A stretch of DNA of 43,673 nucleotides, taken from NCBI GenBank assembly GCA_934476675.1, contig CAKSOE010000026.1:1-43673 (forward strand), read 5' to 3'. The stretch is from an uncultured Clostridia bacterium (GTDB taxonomy: Bacteria; Bacillota; Clostridia; UBA1381). Numbering within the stretch: the first letter of the stretch is position 1; each line of letters begins with the position of its first letter. This document shows positions 15,067-24,053 of this stretch, in pieces. A model generated the notes under the pieces. That model did no database searches and had not been told where the DNA came from. It was given only the letters and a program-made list of their open reading frames with translations. The position numbers and the translations under genes are program-made.

Positions 15067-16263
15067 TTAATAAACTCTTGTCGCACCGGCATACTGTGAA
15101 GTGTAGTATGACGAATTGATTGACGAAATCTTAACAACATCGCCGGTCTGCGGTGCATGAATCATGTTTCCGTTGCCGATGTAAATTCCTACGTGGTGAA
15201 TTGAGCGCGGTCCGAAGAACACCAAATCACCCGGCTGAAGATTGCTCTTGCTTACGCGTGTTCCGCAGCTTATCTGATCTGCCGCAACACGGTTTACGCT
15301 TATTCCGTTCTTTCTGCATACGTACTGAACAAGACCGCTGCAATCAAATCCCGACGGAGATGTTCCGCCCCATACGTACGGAACTCCGAGATACTTCATT
15401 GCGGTATTTACGATAGCCTGTCCCTTTGACGAAGCCGGAGCAGACGCGGCAGGTGTGCTTGACGCCGCCGGAGCAGAAGTTGATGAAGAACGTCTCGACT
15501 GTGCGTCGGCAGCCTCTATTGCTCTTACGCGTGCTCTTTCGGCAGCCGCCTTTTCCTCTGCAACCTGTTCCTGCTTGTCCGAAACGGTTGACTTCGGAAT
15601 CCACTCGCCCGTAAGGTCAACGCCTGTGTTTATTACGTAACCCTCATCGTAGTTGTCGCCGTATGCAACCTTTATGAAATCGCCCTCCGACCACAAAGCA
15701 ACCACCGGAGTGTTGTCGCCAAGCTCTGTTATTACGCTTGCTTCTTTGCTTGCACTTGAACGCACATTCAAGGTTGAACCGAATGTCTGGACAAGCGCTT
15801 TTTTATAGTTATCATAATTTTTTGCGTTGTATTCCGCGTCCGACTTGTCAAGCGTAAGCGATTCTGCGCTTACATAACCGCTTTTGCCGTTGTCGTATGA
15901 AATTTCGCACCAGCCCTCGGAGCTGCCGAGAACCGAAACCTCCTCGCAGGCGTCAAGCTGATCCGAAACCTCGGCGTCCGTTGACGGACTTTGTCTTACG
16001 TTGAGCGTGCCGCTTGAAAGCGATACGTAAGCCTTGTCGGGATTAGCCTTTGCCGCAGCTTCCGGATTTTGTTCTATCTGTTCTTCCGCACTGTTGTTTT
16101 CGTTATTTTCCGGCTGTATGCTTATGCTGCTGCTTGACGCTCCCGAATTTATTCCGAGCGCAATATATTTTGAACTCTTTGTATACGCAGACTGCACCGC
16201 AGCCAGCGAGCCGATCATTGCAACTGCCGTTACCGCGGCAATCGAATGTCTTAAATTTCTCAT
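15067..16263 (-). CDS. Secreted SH3-domain NlpC/P60 peptidoglycan hydrolase
   Basis: This is an exported cell-wall hydrolase, expected to cut peptide bonds in peptidoglycan stems (gamma-D-Glu to diamino acid type). A signal peptide (about residues 1-28) is followed by two bacterial SH3 domains, about 73-128 (SGTLNVRQSPSTDAEVSDQL) and about 157-215 (GSTLNVRSSASKEASVITEL), which bind the wall. An Ala/Ser/Pro linker leads to a C-terminal NlpC/P60 domain (about 278-398) with catalytic Cys308 in GFDCSGL and His in HHVGIYIGNG. AGGAGG at 16273-16278 is 9 bp from the ATG. It has a perfect sigma-A-type promoter and stands alone. The promoter region contains TGTNA-type repeats that may be bound by a cell-wall stress response regulator. 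Confidence 0.93.
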   Translation of the reverse strand: MRNLRHSIAAVTAVAMIGSLAAVQSAYTKSSKYIALGINSGASSSSISIQPENNENNSAEEQIEQNPEAAAKANPDKAYVSLSSGTLNVRQSPSTDAEVSDQLDACEEVSVLGSSEGWCEISYDNGKSGYVSAESLTLDKSDAEYNAKNYDNYKKALVQTFGSTLNVRSSASKEASVITELGDNTPVVALWSEGDFIKVAYGDNYDEGYVINTGVDLTGEWIPKSTVSDKQEQVAEEKAAAERARVRAIEAADAQSRRSSSTSAPAASSTPAASAPASSKGQAIVNTAMKYLGVPYVWGGTSPSGFDCSGLVQYVCRKNGISVNRVAADQISCGTRVSKSNLQPGDLVFFGPRSIHHVGIYIGNGNMIHAPQTGDVVKISSINSSYYTSQYAGATRVY

Positions 16264-16365
16264 AAAGTAAAACCTCCTGAACGGGCGTATCGTTTCTTTT
16301 TATTTCAGTGCTGTTACTGAATTACACCCCTTTTACTGAAATGTTTCAAATTCATTACAAGAAGC

Positions 16366-16394
16366 ATTATACACCTATTTTCCCTAAATGTCAA
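16366..16394 (-). promoter_or_regulatory. NlpC/P60 gene promoter
   Basis: On the minus strand a perfect TTGACA (16389-16394) and TATAAT (16366-16371) are 17 bp apart. About 30 bp upstream of the -35, TGTAAT-N5-AGTAAT (16424-16440 on the plus strand, one mismatch to a TGTWAH-N5-TGTWAH box) could be an operator. Confidence 0.85.
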
Positions 16395-16615
16395 ATGTTT
16401 TTTTGAAAAATTTGTATTGCTTTTGTAATATTACAGTAATATTTCTGCATATTTGTTACAAAAAGCGGTCATTTGTCGAGCATATTGTACATTTAATTAT
16501 GGTATAATTGGAAAATATGTATAGCATTTCCACAAAATTAAAAAAGTTTGTAATATCAAATGTTACACGGATATTTCGCAGAAAATTGAAAAAATTTATT
16601 TGAAATCCCGTTTAC

Positions 16616-16632
16616 TGTTACACATATGTTAC
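16616..16632 (+). promoter_or_regulatory. WalR/PhoP-like direct repeat TGTTAC-N5-TGTTAC
   Basis: Two exact TGTTAC hexamers (16616-16621 and 16627-16632) are spaced by 5 bp, fitting the TGTWAH-N5-TGTWAH box of the essential WalKR cell-wall regulator and its OmpR-family relatives. It lies 20 bp upstream of the comEC -35. A related TGTAAT-N6-TGTTAC lies at about 16550-16567. The regulator itself is not in this window. Confidence 0.5.
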
Positions 16633-16651
16633 GCCGACGCCAATTTGTACA

Positions 16652-16680
16652 TTGAAACGTAACAGTTTATTTGCTATAAT
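16652..16680 (+). promoter_or_regulatory. comEC promoter
   Basis: TTGAAA (16652-16657) and TATAAT (16675-16680) are separated by 17 bp. The predicted RNA start is near 16687. The 16264-16797 gap otherwise holds the divergent NlpC/P60 promoter and the TGTNA repeats. Confidence 0.75.
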
Positions 16681-16693
16681 TTATAGTAGGAAT

Positions 16694-16801
16694 ATGAAAA
16701 ATACGCTGTGCGGCTTACCTCTTTTCAAGGCAGCCTGCTTGCGTCTTTTCCGTGCTTATGCTGCTTTTTGCAGTGTAACAAGGGTAATTTTTATGTTATG
16801 A
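16694..16801 (+). CDS. Possible 35-residue leader ORF before comEC
   Basis: An ATG at 16694 opens a 35-codon frame rich in Leu, Ala, Phe and Cys that ends in TGA at 16799-16801, overlapping the comEC ATG at 16798 as ATGA. Such overlap can couple translation. Against it, the predicted RNA start is only about 7 bases upstream and AGGA is just 3 bases from the ATG, so initiation would be weak or leaderless. I list it as a candidate only. Confidence 0.2.
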   Translation: MKNTLCGLPLFKAACLRLFRAYAAFCSVTRVIFML

Positions 16802-19131
16802 TTATAGCCTATTACGGCAGAACGGGGTGCATTATGGTTATTATTGCGGCGGCTTTTGCAGCAGGAGTTTATCTTGCCGATATTGCCGGATTCGGCAATA
16901 TAATGCTTGTATGTATGTCGGGGCTTTTGGTAACAGGTATACGTCTGTGTTTAAAACAGCGCAGTGCGTTTATTGCTGCGCTTGCGTTCTGTGCGTTTTT
17001 TACCGGAGCGGCGGCGTATAAATTCATGATGCTGCCGGAGTTTTACAAAAGCTCCGCCTATATCGGCTCCGACATAACCGTTACGGGGCGCATATGCGAC
17101 GTGCCGCACAAAACGGGCGATATTATGAGCTATACCGTCGATGTGCGTGATATTAACGGCGAAAGCATAAAGGAAAATATCTGCATATATTCCGATAAAA
17201 GCTTTGACTTCGGCGATACTGCCGAATTTACCGGAAAGCTTAAATCCGTTCCGCGCAAAATGAACGAAAGCGGCTTTGACAGCGAACGATATTATCTTCG
17301 TCGCGGAATTTCCGCACGTCTGACGGCGAAAGACGCTCATAAAACCGATACGGAAATTCCGGGTACGTCGATTTTCTTCATATCCAACAAAATCAGAAAT
17401 AGTATTGACAAAATTATCGATAAATATTACACTCAAAATGCGGCGGCTGCGGCAAAGGCCGTTTTGACAGGAGATACGAAGAATTTTTCGGGCGAATTTA
17501 AAGCGCTGCTCTACCGCACCGCAACGGCGGGAATATTTTATCCGTCATATATACACGCACTGATTATACTTATGTTTGCCGGAATTTTCACGCCGCTTGT
17601 AAAAAAGAAATACAGAGATGTGATTTTGGGAATACTTCTTATTGTATATGCTCTTTTCAATACCGCTCATGCGTCGTTTGTACGCGCATTTATGTATCTC
17701 GGGTTTACCATGCTTTCGGGAAGATTTCTGAAAAAGCGGCGCTATTCCGATATTATTGCCTTTACGGTGCTTGTGACGGGACTTTTCAATCCTCTGATGT
17801 TTTATGACGCAGGATTTTTGATGTCGCTGTCGGGAGCGCTGATAATAAAGACATTCTATCCGTATGAAAAGAAAAGATTTCCGAAAATCTGCGAAAACCG
17901 TATTTCGAGAGCGCTTATCATGCACGTAACAGCAATAGCAGGCATTATGCCGCTGTGTGCGTATTATTTTGAGGGTGTTTCGGCATATTCGGCAATTATA
18001 ACGATTGTTTCAATGACATTTGTGACGTGTATACTTCTTGCCGCACCGGCATTTTTGCTGTTTACGGCGCTCACCGGCGCTGCACCGGTTATAGGTCAGT
18101 TCATGACGGCAATGATAAGCGGACTGATTACCATGCCGTATGTTCTTGATAAGCTACCGTTTTCGCTGATACCGCTGCCGCGCCCGTCGGTGTGGTTTAT
18201 TGCGGCATACTTTTTGCTTTTAACGGGTGCGGCTTATTTAATAGGAAAGAAAACAAATTACGCAAAAGGCTTTTTCGCACTGGCGGCGGTGATTTTTATC
18301 GGTATTTTCGGGGTGAAAATCGTAAATTTCAACACCGCCGAATTTGACTTTGTAAATGTCGGACAAGGCGACGGCGCGGTTGTGAGCGTGCCTATGGGCG
18401 GTACGATTCTTATTGACGGCGGCGGAGGCGCTGAGTATTCCGACTACAACATCGGAGAGGAGGTATATCTGCCGTATCTTATAAAGAAAGGCATAACGAG
18501 CGCAGATGCGGCATTCGTGAGCCATTATCACAAAGATCATGCGGAAGGAATAGAAGCTGCAATTGAAAATATAAAGGTAAAAAATCTGTTTCTGCCGTCA
18601 TATGCGGACGGAGAATGGCGCGAACGCCTTGAAAGCGCAGCGCAAAGAAACGGCGCTAATCTTCACTATATAGACAGAAACACCACGCTGAAATTTAACA
18701 GCGGACTTTCGGTGCAGATAACCGTACCCGATACCGAAACCCTGCAAACAGGCGACGAAAACGATATGTCGCTTTTGATAAACGTGTCCTACGGTGAATT
18801 TAACTGTCTTTTTACGGGAGATATGACGGTAACGGCGGAGAAAAATCTAATGAGGAAAGGAAAAGTACCGCAATCGGAGGTTTTGAAAGTACCTCACCAC
18901 GGTTCACGGTCTTCTGCGTCGGAGAAATTTTTCGATACGGTGTCACCGCAGTATGCAGTGATAAGCCTGGGCGAGGATAACGTTTATAATTTCCCGTCAC
19001 GGGAGACGGTGGACGGCTTAAAGGGAGCGCAGATTCTCCGCACGGACGAATGCGGAGATATACGAATCAGAGCGGACAAAAACGGAATACGCAGAATAGA
19101 TACTTTGCGCGATGCGCGGAACGGAGAATAA
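16798..19131 (+). CDS. comEC: ComEC/Rec2-type DNA uptake channel protein
   Basis: ComEC forms the inner-membrane channel through which one DNA strand enters during natural transformation. The N-terminal segment has membrane helices followed by an OB-like DUF4131 region (about residues 50-150). The central Competence domain (about 200-500) has many membrane helices. The C-terminal metallo-beta-lactamase-like nuclease domain (about 515-770) shows FDFVNVGQGDGAVV, the metal-binding SHYHKDHAEGI and later VLKVPHHGSRSSAS. The total length is about 777 residues, normal for the family. The start is uncertain: ATG 16798 is taken; ATG 16834 (GGGGTG upstream) and GTG 16708 (no ribosome binding site) are in frame. 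holA follows after 1 base, a common pairing in Firmicutes. Whether this organism is transformable cannot be told from one gene. Confidence 0.92.
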   Translation: MIIAYYGRTGCIMVIIAAAFAAGVYLADIAGFGNIMLVCMSGLLVTGIRLCLKQRSAFIAALAFCAFFTGAAAYKFMMLPEFYKSSAYIGSDITVTGRICDVPHKTGDIMSYTVDVRDINGESIKENICIYSDKSFDFGDTAEFTGKLKSVPRKMNESGFDSERYYLRRGISARLTAKDAHKTDTEIPGTSIFFISNKIRNSIDKIIDKYYTQNAAAAAKAVLTGDTKNFSGEFKALLYRTATAGIFYPSYIHALIILMFAGIFTPLVKKKYRDVILGILLIVYALFNTAHASFVRAFMYLGFTMLSGRFLKKRRYSDIIAFTVLVTGLFNPLMFYDAGFLMSLSGALIIKTFYPYEKKRFPKICENRISRALIMHVTAIAGIMPLCAYYFEGVSAYSAIITIVSMTFVTCILLAAPAFLLFTALTGAAPVIGQFMTAMISGLITMPYVLDKLPFSLIPLPRPSVWFIAAYFLLLTGAAYLIGKKTNYAKGFFALAAVIFIGIFGVKIVNFNTAEFDFVNVGQGDGAVVSVPMGGTILIDGGGGAEYSDYNIGEEVYLPYLIKKGITSADAAFVSHYHKDHAEGIEAAIENIKVKNLFLPSYADGEWRERLESAAQRNGANLHYIDRNTTLKFNSGLSVQITVPDTETLQTGDENDMSLLINVSYGEFNCLFTGDMTVTAEKNLMRKGKVPQSEVLKVPHHGSRSSASEKFFDTVSPQYAVISLGEDNVYNFPSRETVDGLKGAQILRTDECGDIRIRADKNGIRRIDTLRDARNGE

Positions 19132-19132
19132 A

Positions 19133-20152
19133 ATGGCATACAAAAAAAGCAATGATACGCTTATAAAACTGAAAAAGATGCTTAAAGACGGAAAAACAGA
19201 GCCGCTGTATCTGTTTTTCGGCGAGGAAAGCTACTTAAAGGAGCTTTATGAGGAAAAAATCAAGGAGCTTGTTCCGGACGGAGGATTTCCGGATTTCAAC
19301 CGCTTTAAATTTGAAGGCCCGGATAATGAGCTTAACGATTATGACGACGCATGGGAAAGCTTTCCGATGATGGCGGAAAAGAAGCTTATTATCATAAAGG
19401 ACAGCGGAATTTTCAATCGTCCCAATGAGGAACAAAAAAACTTCTGGCAGGAAAAATTCAAGCACACAAGCGAGGATATGGTTGTAATCTTTGACGAAAC
19501 AAAGGTTGACAAGCGTTCGGTGACGTATAAGGCTCTTGCAAAAAACGGAACGGCAGTGGAATTTGATTTTCTGGGCGATTCCGACCTTGTCGCGTGGGTT
19601 AACAAGCAGTCGCTCAATGCGAAAGTAAAAATGTCAAAGGATACGGCGTATTATTTTATAAATGTGTGCGGCAGAGGTCTTAACACTCTGCAAAGCGAAT
19701 TTAACAAGCTTCTCGAATACTGCGATGACGGCGAAATAACCAAAAATGACGTTGATACGGTAGTTTCAAAGTCGCTGGAGGTTCAGGTGTTTGACTTGAC
19801 GGACGCTATAATGAAGCACGATGCAAACACCGCCATGGAGGTTGTGGGCGGACTGAGGAGTTCCAATCAAAGCGCACTTGCAATTCTGTATCTTATCGGC
19901 GCAACGGTGGAGAAGATGCTCAAAGCCAAAACCATGGAGGGCGAAAATATACGTGCCGTAGCCGAAAAATTAGGCTGTGCGCCGTTTATCGCCGGAAAAT
20001 ATGCCGAGGGTGCGCGCGCATTCTCCGAAAAGGCGCTTATCAGAATGAACGTGCGCATACCGGAAATAGATTACGAGATAAAGCTCGGCAGACTTGATAT
20101 GTGGACGGGTGTAGAGCAGTATATTTCGGAGTGTATCTATTACAGAGATTAA
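19133..20152 (+). CDS. holA: DNA polymerase III subunit delta
   Basis: HolA is the clamp-loader subunit that opens the sliding clamp during replication. The 339 residues match the family length. The N-terminal PLYLFFGEESYLKELYEEKI pattern and the IPEIDYEIKLGR ending are typical of Firmicute delta. No functional Walker A is present, as expected for delta. ATG 19133 has GGAG at 19123-19126 with 6-bp spacing and starts directly after the comEC stop, so the two share a transcript. The other clamp-loader wing, holB, is also in this window on the opposite strand. Confidence 0.93.
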   Translation: MAYKKSNDTLIKLKKMLKDGKTEPLYLFFGEESYLKELYEEKIKELVPDGGFPDFNRFKFEGPDNELNDYDDAWESFPMMAEKKLIIIKDSGIFNRPNEEQKNFWQEKFKHTSEDMVVIFDETKVDKRSVTYKALAKNGTAVEFDFLGDSDLVAWVNKQSLNAKVKMSKDTAYYFINVCGRGLNTLQSEFNKLLEYCDDGEITKNDVDTVVSKSLEVQVFDLTDAIMKHDANTAMEVVGGLRSSNQSALAILYLIGATVEKMLKAKTMEGENIRAVAEKLGCAPFIAGKYAEGARAFSEKALIRMNVRIPEIDYEIKLGRLDMWTGVEQYISECIYYRD

Positions 20153-20191
20153 TACACAATGTTACAAATATAATAAAAAAGTGTGTATTGC

Positions 20192-20220
20192 TTGATATTT
20201 CTAATAAATTTTATTATAAT
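20192..20220 (+). promoter_or_regulatory. Promoter of the envelope-polysaccharide operon
   Basis: TTGATA (20192-20197) and TATAAT (20215-20220) are 17 bp apart, just after holA. The RNA start near 20227 leaves a leader of about 36 bp to the TTG start codon. Confidence 0.7.
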
Positions 20221-20262
20221 ACAATTATGTGTACCTATTTAATACGGAAAAGGGTGAATTGC

Positions 20263-22485
20263 TTGAAAAAAGGAACGAATATTCTCCTGTCGCTTATGCA
20301 GCTCAATATCGGCGGCGCGGAAACGCACGTTGTGGAGCTGGCAAAGGAGCTTAAAAGCAGAGGCTTTAACGTTGTTGTAACGTCAAACGGCGGAGTGTAT
20401 GTAAAGGAACTTGAAGATGCCGGCATAAAGCATTATATTGTTCCGCTCCAGAACAAAAATCCGCTTAACGTCATAAAGGCAAAGCGTTTGCTTGAAAATA
20501 TAATAAAGGAAGAAAAAATAGATATTGTCCATGCGCACGCGCGCATACCGGCGTTCATTCTCGGCAAACTTCACAGAAAAATGAAGTTTCCGTTTGTTAC
20601 GACTGCGCACTGGGTTTTCACCACAAAATACGGTCTTAAATATATAACCAATTGGGGTGAAAAAACCGTTGCCGTATCGGAGGATATAAAGACGTATCTG
20701 ATGGACAACTATAAAATCCCCGAGGGTGATATACGCGTTACGATAAACGGCATTGACACGAATAAATTTTCCCCCGATACCGATTGTGAGGATATAAAGA
20801 GGGAATTTAACATAAAGGACGATGAATTTGTAATTTCATACGTCAGCAGAATGGACGAATCGAGAAGCCTTGCCGCAAAACAGCTTATTGAAGCCGTACC
20901 GCAGCTTTTGGACAAGATACCGTCGCTGAAAGTTGTAATCGTGGGCAGCGGCGATGATTTTGAAACGGTAAAGGCAATGACAAAAAGAGTAAACGACGCC
21001 GCTGGGCGCGAGGTGATTGCACTTGCCGGTGCGAGGACGGATATAAACAAATTTGCGGCGGTATGCGATTTGTTTGTAGGCGTGAGCCGTGCCGCACTTG
21101 AAGCAATGGCGGCTAAAAAGCCTGTAATTATTGCCGGAAACGAAGGTTATATAGGACTTTTCAGCGAAGAAAAGCTCGGCGTGGGAATAGATACAAACTT
21201 CTGCTGCCGCGGCTGCGAGGAATCATCGTCAAAGCTCATTTTCGATGATATAATGAAATTTATTAAAATGAGCAAAGAGGAGCAGCTTGCACTCGGCGCA
21301 TACGGACGTGAGCTTATAAAGCGCGAATATTCCGTATCGCGCATGGCTGACGACAGCGTAAAGGTTTACGACTGGGCGCTTGAAAAAAATAAGGAAATCC
21401 TGGTGTCCGGTTATTACGGCTTTAACAACAGCGGCGATGACGCGCTTTTAAAAGCGATTATCGCGGATTTGAAGAAATACAAGGAAAGTCCGAATATTGT
21501 GGTTCTGAGCGCAAATCCGAACGAAACCGCGCGCAGCTACCGTGTAAAGGCGATAAACCGTTTCAATTTAACAGGCATAATGCGGCATATGAAAAAAGCG
21601 GAAATGCTTATTTCGGGCGGCGGAACGCTTGTTCAGGACGGTACAAGCACGAAATCGCTGTGGTATTATCTTTCGGTAATCCGGCTTGCCTTAAAAAACG
21701 GCTTAAAGGTCATGCTTTATTCAAACGGCATAGGGCCTTTGAATAAAGCTTCAAACGCAAAACAGACGGCAAAGACGCTAAATAAGGTTAATCTTATAAC
21801 ATTAAGAGATGAGGCATCGTATAAAACGCTTAGAGAAATAGGCGTTACCGTTCCGGAAACTCTTGTAACGGCAGACCCCGTTTTCGGACTTGACTGCGCC
21901 GACAAGGAGCGCGGCAAAAGGCTTTTGGAGGAATCGGGAGTACCGAAAGGAAAGCGTATTCTCGGCGTGTCGGTAAGACGCTGGCAGGACAGCGGCCGTG
22001 ATTTTGAAAAAGCGGTTGCCGCTGCGTGCGACTATGCGTCTGAAAAATACGGTATGTATCCGGTATTTATTCCCATGCAGCCGGAAAAGGATATGCCTGT
22101 TTCGCAGAGCATTATCCGCCTTATGAAAACGAAAGCCTCAGCGATAAGCGGCAGACGCAGCGTTGAGGATATTATGAGCATTTTCGGCTGCCTTGATATG
22201 TGCATCGGAATGAGACTTCACAGCCTTATATACAGTGCGGCGGCAGGCGTACCGCTCATAGGTCTTGCGTATGACCCGAAGATAGTCAGCTTTATGGCGT
22301 ATACGCATCAGAATTTGTATATAAACGTGCATGAGCTTAAAGAAAAAGAACTGTGCCGCATGGTTGACGAATGTATGGATAAATACGAGGATATGGCAAA
22401 GGATTTAAAGAATCATTGCGTGTATCTGCGCGAAATGGCGGATAAAAACGGTCAGCTTGCCGTTGAGCTTTACGAAAAGGATTAA
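20263..22485 (+). CDS. csaB: Fusion of GT4 glycosyltransferase and CsaB-type polysaccharide pyruvyltransferase
   Basis: This is a two-enzyme fusion of 740 residues. The N-terminal half (about 1-375) is a GT-B glycosyltransferase of family 4 type: LNIGGAETHVVELAKEL, DIVHAHARIPAFI, VTINGIDTNKF and the acceptor-end EAMAAKKPVI. The C-terminal half (about 380-740) is a CsaB-type pyruvyltransferase: SGYYGFNNSGDDALLKAI, ISGGGTLVQD, and CIGMRLHSLIYSAAAGVPLI. CsaB adds ketal-pyruvate to secondary cell-wall polysaccharide, the anchor for SLH-domain surface proteins. The fusion suggests one protein adds a sugar and pyruvylates it, which is inference. The start is TTG 20263, with AGGGTG at 20251-20256 six bases upstream; longer frames run into the promoter. 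It heads a six-gene operon with murJ. Confidence 0.88.
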   Translation: MKKGTNILLSLMQLNIGGAETHVVELAKELKSRGFNVVVTSNGGVYVKELEDAGIKHYIVPLQNKNPLNVIKAKRLLENIIKEEKIDIVHAHARIPAFILGKLHRKMKFPFVTTAHWVFTTKYGLKYITNWGEKTVAVSEDIKTYLMDNYKIPEGDIRVTINGIDTNKFSPDTDCEDIKREFNIKDDEFVISYVSRMDESRSLAAKQLIEAVPQLLDKIPSLKVVIVGSGDDFETVKAMTKRVNDAAGREVIALAGARTDINKFAAVCDLFVGVSRAALEAMAAKKPVIIAGNEGYIGLFSEEKLGVGIDTNFCCRGCEESSSKLIFDDIMKFIKMSKEEQLALGAYGRELIKREYSVSRMADDSVKVYDWALEKNKEILVSGYYGFNNSGDDALLKAIIADLKKYKESPNIVVLSANPNETARSYRVKAINRFNLTGIMRHMKKAEMLISGGGTLVQDGTSTKSLWYYLSVIRLALKNGLKVMLYSNGIGPLNKASNAKQTAKTLNKVNLITLRDEASYKTLREIGVTVPETLVTADPVFGLDCADKERGKRLLEESGVPKGKRILGVSVRRWQDSGRDFEKAVAAACDYASEKYGMYPVFIPMQPEKDMPVSQSIIRLMKTKASAISGRRSVEDIMSIFGCLDMCIGMRLHSLIYSAAAGVPLIGLAYDPKIVSFMAYTHQNLYINVHELKEKELCRMVDECMDKYEDMAKDLKNHCVYLREMADKNGQLAVELYEKD

Positions 22486-22499
22486 AGGAGGAAACGTAT

Positions 22500-24038
22500 T
22501 TGAGTGAAGAAAACTCCGGCAAAAAAATGCTTTTGACCGCAGGCTTTATGGCGGCGGCGACACTTGTGGCGAAGGTGCTCGGACTGATCCGTGATTCGCT
22601 GATAGCGGCATTTTTTGCGACGGGTATGCAGGCGGACGCGTTCATGGCGGCGTCAAAGCTGCCGACTACGCTGTTTGATATGGTAATCGGCGGTGTTATA
22701 AGCGCAACGTTCATTCCTGTGTTTAACGATATAATAACGAAAGAAAACAAAGACAGCGCAGTGAAATTTGCGAATAAGTTTATTACCATGATACTGATGA
22801 TTACGGTACTTATATCGCTTATAGGCATTGTTTTTGCAGACCCTCTGGTAAACATGATTGCCCCGAACTATACGGGGGAAAAGCATGAGCTTACCGTTCA
22901 GCTTACGTCAATAATGTTTCCGATGATAATTTTCACGGGACTGGCGTTTTCGTTTGTGGGACTTTTGCAGTCGTTCGGCGAGTACAATATCCCCTCGGTT
23001 ATAAGCCTTGTGTCAAATTTAGCAATCATAATATATTTTGTGCTGTTCGGAAAAAAATTCGGTGTGCAGGGACTGGCGGTTACGATGCTTGTTGCATGGT
23101 CGCTGCAAGTGGCGGTGCAGATACCGTCGCTTATAAAATTTAAATTTGTATATAAGCCGGATTTCCGTCTGGCAGATCCGCACATAAAACAGGCTATACT
23201 CCTTGCCGGGCCGATGCTCATAAGCACATGGGTGCAGCCGCTGTATACAATCATAAATTCAAGACTTGCGTCGGGAATAGACGGGGCATATTCTTCGCTT
23301 GAATACGCAAACAGGCTTTATCTGATAGTAACGGGAGTGTTTTCGTTTGTGGTGACAAATCTGATATTCCCCAAGCTTTCGCGGGCGAATGCAAGCGAAA
23401 ACCGCAAGGAGGCACAAAAGCTTGTCACAACCTCCCTGAAAGCGATTGCAATAATTATTATTCCGCTTATGGCGGGATTTATGATTTTATCCGCACCGAT
23501 AACAAGCCTTATATACGAACACGGCGAGTTTAACGAAAGCCGTGTTTCGGTGGTTGCACAGGCTTTGGGCTGTTATTCGGCAGGAATGATAGGACTTGCC
23601 GTAAACGAAATACTTTCAAAAGCATTCTTCTCCATGCAGGACAGCAAAACGCCTATGGTAAATTCGATAATAAGCATGGTATTCAATATCGTTGCGGCGT
23701 ACATTCTGTTTAATTTTCTGCACGTCAACGGGCTTGCGCTTGCCGCTGCGGCAGGAAGTATATGCAATGCCGTTTTAAACGGTATAGTCATGGCAAAAAA
23801 ATGCCCCGGAGCGCTTAATAAAAAGGATTTTATAACGATTATAAAAATAATTTTTGCGGCGGCGGTCATGTCAGCAGCGGTATTGGCGGTGTACAGATGG
23901 GCAAATCCGATTTTTAGCGGAAAAACAATGAAAAACATATTCACGATAGCCGCGTGCGGAATATCGGGAGTGGTTGTTTACGGTGCGCTTGTGTGGATTT
24001 TAAAGGTTGATGAAATCCGTGCGCTCGTTAAGAAATAA
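22500..24038 (+). CDS. murJ: MurJ/MviN lipid II flippase family protein
   Basis: This MOP-superfamily membrane transporter has 512 residues and about 14 membrane helices. It flips undecaprenyl-linked precursors, classically lipid II, to the outer face. The family N-terminus is clear: AATLVAKVLGLIRDSLIAAF, followed by ADAFMAASKLP. The helix 7-8 region has LASGIDGAYSSLEYANRLY. The start is TTG 22500 with AGGAGG at 22486-22491 and 8-bp spacing. It sits between a pyruvyltransferase fusion and an O-antigen-ligase-like protein, so the flippase may serve the secondary wall polymer as well as, or instead of, peptidoglycan. Confidence 0.9.
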   Translation: MSEENSGKKMLLTAGFMAAATLVAKVLGLIRDSLIAAFFATGMQADAFMAASKLPTTLFDMVIGGVISATFIPVFNDIITKENKDSAVKFANKFITMILMITVLISLIGIVFADPLVNMIAPNYTGEKHELTVQLTSIMFPMIIFTGLAFSFVGLLQSFGEYNIPSVISLVSNLAIIIYFVLFGKKFGVQGLAVTMLVAWSLQVAVQIPSLIKFKFVYKPDFRLADPHIKQAILLAGPMLISTWVQPLYTIINSRLASGIDGAYSSLEYANRLYLIVTGVFSFVVTNLIFPKLSRANASENRKEAQKLVTTSLKAIAIIIIPLMAGFMILSAPITSLIYEHGEFNESRVSVVAQALGCYSAGMIGLAVNEILSKAFFSMQDSKTPMVNSIISMVFNIVAAYILFNFLHVNGLALAAAAGSICNAVLNGIVMAKKCPGALNKKDFITIIKIIFAAAVMSAAVLAVYRWANPIFSGKTMKNIFTIAACGISGVVVYGALVWILKVDEIRALVKK

Positions 24039-24053
24039 CAGAAAGGAACAAAT

